Origin: Calothrix anomala FACHB-343
GTDB lineage: Bacteria > Cyanobacteriota > Cyanobacteriia > Cyanobacteriales > Nostocaceae
Direction: 5' to 3'
DNA: 64,000 nucleotides
Assembly (NCBI RefSeq): GCF_014696435.1
Contig: NZ_JACJQG010000004.1
Coordinates: forward strand, 1-64,000
The translations under genes and the position numbers were made by a program. Numbering within the stretch: the stretch's first letter is position 1; every line of letters starts with the position of its first letter. Positions 62,601 to 64,000 of this stretch are shown here, one piece after another. The notes below the pieces were generated by a model that saw nothing but the letters and a program-made list of their open reading frames with translations, was not told where the DNA came from and did not search any database.

Positions 62601-63913
62601 AATGTCAAATTGTACCCCGCTATCACCAATTGTTTTCTAGATGGTTACAAATATTAGTAGAGCAAGGTCAAATACAGCAACAGCAAGGCTTATTTACTAA
62701 ATTTGTACCATGTTCGCCAAATTTTATTGATGAACATTTAGCAGCAGTTAGAGAAAAATTTGCTGCTACAACTCCTATAGATTTAGATTTAGTCCAACGC
62801 TGTGGTGAAAATTTAGCTGCTGTTGTTGTTGGTAAACAAGAACCATTAGAATTTTTCGATGAGTTGGTTTATCAAGATAAGCAAAACGGTTCGCATTTAG
62901 AATCACCTTTGGTTGCTTATTACAACTCTATTTTGCGTTCTAGTTTGGCACAAATGGTTAAGTTATTACCGCCATCAGTTCACCTAAGAGTTCTAGAAAT
63001 TGGCGGAGGAACTGGTATGTCTACCCAAGCGATATTACCTGTTTTAGCCGCGCAACAAACCAGCTATACTTTTACAGATATTGGTAGCGGTTTCTTAACT
63101 CAAGCGCAACAGAAGTTTCAAGAATATCCATTTATTGACTACCAATTACTCGACATAGATAAGTCGCCTACTGAGCAAGGTTTTGAAAAGTATAGTTTTG
63201 ATGTAGTCATAGCTTCTAATGTGTTACACGCAACTCAAAACATTGATAAAACCCTCCATCATGTGCGCTCTTTATTAGCTCCTGGTGGCTTTCTTTTACT
63301 CTGGGAAGTAACTCAGCCAAAAATCGATTTTGATATGAGTTGGGGTTTATTGCTAAAACCTTTAGATGATATAAGACGCAGCCCAGGTCAGCCTTTTATT
63401 ACTCAAGAACAATGGTTTGAAGCATTACAAGCGCAAGGTTTTGTTGAAGTTGCTGCTTTTCCTCAAAGTGAAGCTTTCGACCATCAGATAATTATGGCTC
63501 AAGCTTCTGTGCAAACAGCATTTAGTAACAACTTTGAGAGAAAAGAGACTGAGCAAAAATCACAGAGTTTTTTACAGCCGCAAGCCAGGTTATCTACAAT
63601 CTACGCCAGACCTGATTTGTCAAACTCATATATAGCTCCCAGGAATGATATTGAAGATAAAATTGCGGAGATTTGGCAAGAGTTATTAGGACTGAAACAG
63701 GTGGGAGTGAATGATAATTTCTTTGAATTAGGAGGAGATTCATTAATAGCAGTTCAAGTGATGTCTCGATTGCGGAATGCTTTTGATATCCAATTATCTG
63801 TGGCAAATTTGTTTGAGTCTCCCACAATAGCTGAAATAGCATTGAGGCTGGAGGAGCAAATAAAATTAGATACTGATTCGATTGCAATTGAGAGAGAAGA
63901 AATTGCAATTTAA
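59681..63913 (+). CDS. PKS module KS-AT-cMT-ACP
   Basis: This 1410-residue polyketide synthase module starts 2 bp after the NRPS. The KS (about 10-430) has the catalytic Cys in QTACSTSLVA and GTATPLGDP. The AT (about 535-830) has GHSIGEYVA and HAFHS, a malonyl-type signature. A C-methyltransferase occupies about 1000-1270 (LEIGGGTGMSTQAI, DVVIASNVLHATQ, LLAPGGFLLLWE). The ACP Ser is in FELGGDSLIAVQ near 1350. KR, DH, ER and TE domains are all absent. It should extend the Phe residue by a malonyl unit, methylate the alpha carbon, and leave the beta ketone. Release must be by another protein. Confidence 0.9.
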   Translation: MSLNLNNNEFNNSEIAIISIAGRFPGAKDIAQFWQNLCDGVESISWLTDEELINAGVAPDLVNNPHYVKASAALEDIELFDANFFGYSAKEAELIDPQQRLFLELAWEAIEKAGYDPQTYNGLIGVYGGVGMNRYLLNNLYPHHQLSETFDPLQLGIANDKDFLPTRVAYKLNLTGPAINVQTACSTSLVAVHLACQSLLNGECDMALAGGVSLSIPQNKGYLYQEEMILSPDGHCRAFDAKAQGTIGGSGAAIVVLKRLQDAISDRDQIYAIIKGSAINNDGAMKVGYTAPSVSGQAAVIGEAQAVADVEAETITYIEAHGTATPLGDPIEIAALTQAFRQNTDKKGFCAIGSVKTNLGHLDTAAGVTGLIKTVLALQHKMLPPSLHFETPNPKIDFANSPFYVNTTLTEWTTDNTPRRAGVSSFGMGGTNAHVILEEAKQVKSQKSKVKSKYLLLCLSAKTASALEKATNNLVTYLKAHPEVNLGDVAYTLNSGRRGFNHRRMLICQNLEDAVQSLSNLETKQVVTNYTEITERSVVFMFPSQGSQYVNMAREIYQTEIVFQEQVDDCAEILKPLLGLDLRHILYPSDDKITEASQQLQQTAIAQPAIFVIEYALAKLWQSWGVEPQAAIGHSIGEYVAATLAGVFSLEDALSLVAARGQMMQQLPTGAMLSVPLPVEKVKSLLGSELSVAAINQPSHCVVSGSIAAIEALQHQLAAQGVECRRLHTSHAFHSQMMEPILEVFAERVKKVTLNPPKLPYISNLTGTWITVSQATNPDYYAQHLRSTVLFAQGIDKLLATPEQVLLEVGPGHTLTTLAKRHPDKAATHTILNSVRHPQDQQSDVAVLFTTLGQLWLAGVKIDWLGFYSQDEYYRIPLPTYPFERQRYWIEPPQKTAWGQLQTVPTTAKLWTSLIKAGEKQANAKDVKLNEVTYQENKQCLDSLCTAYINIAFQQLEAFSSSSEKYSGEDLIAKCQIVPRYHQLFSRWLQILVEQGQIQQQQGLFTKFVPCSPNFIDEHLAAVREKFAATTPIDLDLVQRCGENLAAVVVGKQEPLEFFDELVYQDKQNGSHLESPLVAYYNSILRSSLAQMVKLLPPSVHLRVLEIGGGTGMSTQAILPVLAAQQTSYTFTDIGSGFLTQAQQKFQEYPFIDYQLLDIDKSPTEQGFEKYSFDVVIASNVLHATQNIDKTLHHVRSLLAPGGFLLLWEVTQPKIDFDMSWGLLLKPLDDIRRSPGQPFITQEQWFEALQAQGFVEVAAFPQSEAFDHQIIMAQASVQTAFSNNFERKETEQKSQSFLQPQARLSTIYARPDLSNSYIAPRNDIEDKIAEIWQELLGLKQVGVNDNFFELGGDSLIAVQVMSRLRNAFDIQLSVANLFESPTIAEIALRLEEQIKLDTDSIAIEREEIAI
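61003..61038 (+). repeat. In-frame (AAGTCAA)n repeat in KS-AT linker
   Basis: Heptamers of AAGTCAA type lie between the KS domain and the KS-AT linker domain, encoding VKSQKSKVKSK. The same heptamer occurs at 9843-9920 and 43108-43172 between genes. Confidence 0.8.
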
Positions 63914-64000
63914 AGGTTGAAATTGCCTAAAATTTGGGGCGGGCAAGATGCCCACCCCACAAGATGAATGATTTACAGCAATATTTGATAAGTTTTGAAC
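63914..64000. other. Right edge, non-coding
   Basis: A GGGGCGGGC...GCCCACCCC hairpin near 63936-63958 follows the PKS stop and may be a terminator or dispersed repeat. No start of another gene can be seen before the window ends. Confidence 0.5.

Overview
The window looks like chromosome of a filamentous, heterocyst-forming cyanobacterium of the Nostoc/Anabaena/Calothrix group. Seen in the sequence: many HIP1 octamers (GCGATCGC), short tandem heptamer/octamer repeats between and inside genes, families of small hairpin elements, an ARTO-type (cox3-like) terminal oxidase operon, and typical cyanobacterial Uma2, DUF6887 and AAA/WD40 proteins. No rRNA or tRNA gene was recognised.

Region 1 (1-8.6 kb): the end of an extracellular contractile injection system (eCIS) locus. 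It holds the 3' part of an Ig-like surface protein, the CIS tape-measure protein and a DUF4157 cargo-type protein. A TumA/TumE toxin-antitoxin pair and a large serine recombinase follow. The recombinase starts 30 bp from the point where a coxA gene is cut after about 95 genuine codons. The rest of coxA is not in the window. This is the layout of one end of a gene-interrupting excision element, and the eCIS genes appear to lie on it.

Region 2 (8.5-11.0 kb, minus strand): two DUF2231 membrane proteins, coxB without CuA ligands, and the coxA fragment. Together they form a heterocyst-type alternative oxidase operon.

Region 3 (11.8-26.6 kb): a type III-D CRISPR system. It has Csx3 (ring nuclease family), Cas10 without an HD domain but with an intact GGDD, several Cas7-like RAMPs, Csx10, a probable Csx19, a CARF-RelE effector, a Cas11-like protein with an S1/OB-like tail, a nuclease-fold-like protein of unknown role, a two-repeat degenerate CRISPR array and a Cas6 with a C-terminal helix-turn-helix. 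No cas1/cas2 is present.

Region 4 (26.6-40.5 kb): mixed accessory and housekeeping genes among mosaic repeats. These include antitoxin-like genes, Uma2, a GAF-LuxR regulator, a two-domain sulfurtransferase, an RND efflux pair, a DUF4174 protein, a GST, a secreted M28 peptidase and chorismate lyase.

Region 5 (41.6-64 kb): two AAA-like ATPases (one with an N-terminal HTH-like region, one with 14 WD40 repeats), then a biosynthetic cluster: acyl-AMP ligase, free ACP, a three-module NRPS read as Thr-Leu-Phe, and a PKS module KS-AT(malonyl)-cMT-ACP with no ketoreductase and no thioesterase. This resembles the assembly line of peptide alpha,beta-epoxyketone proteasome inhibitors. The cluster probably continues past the right edge.
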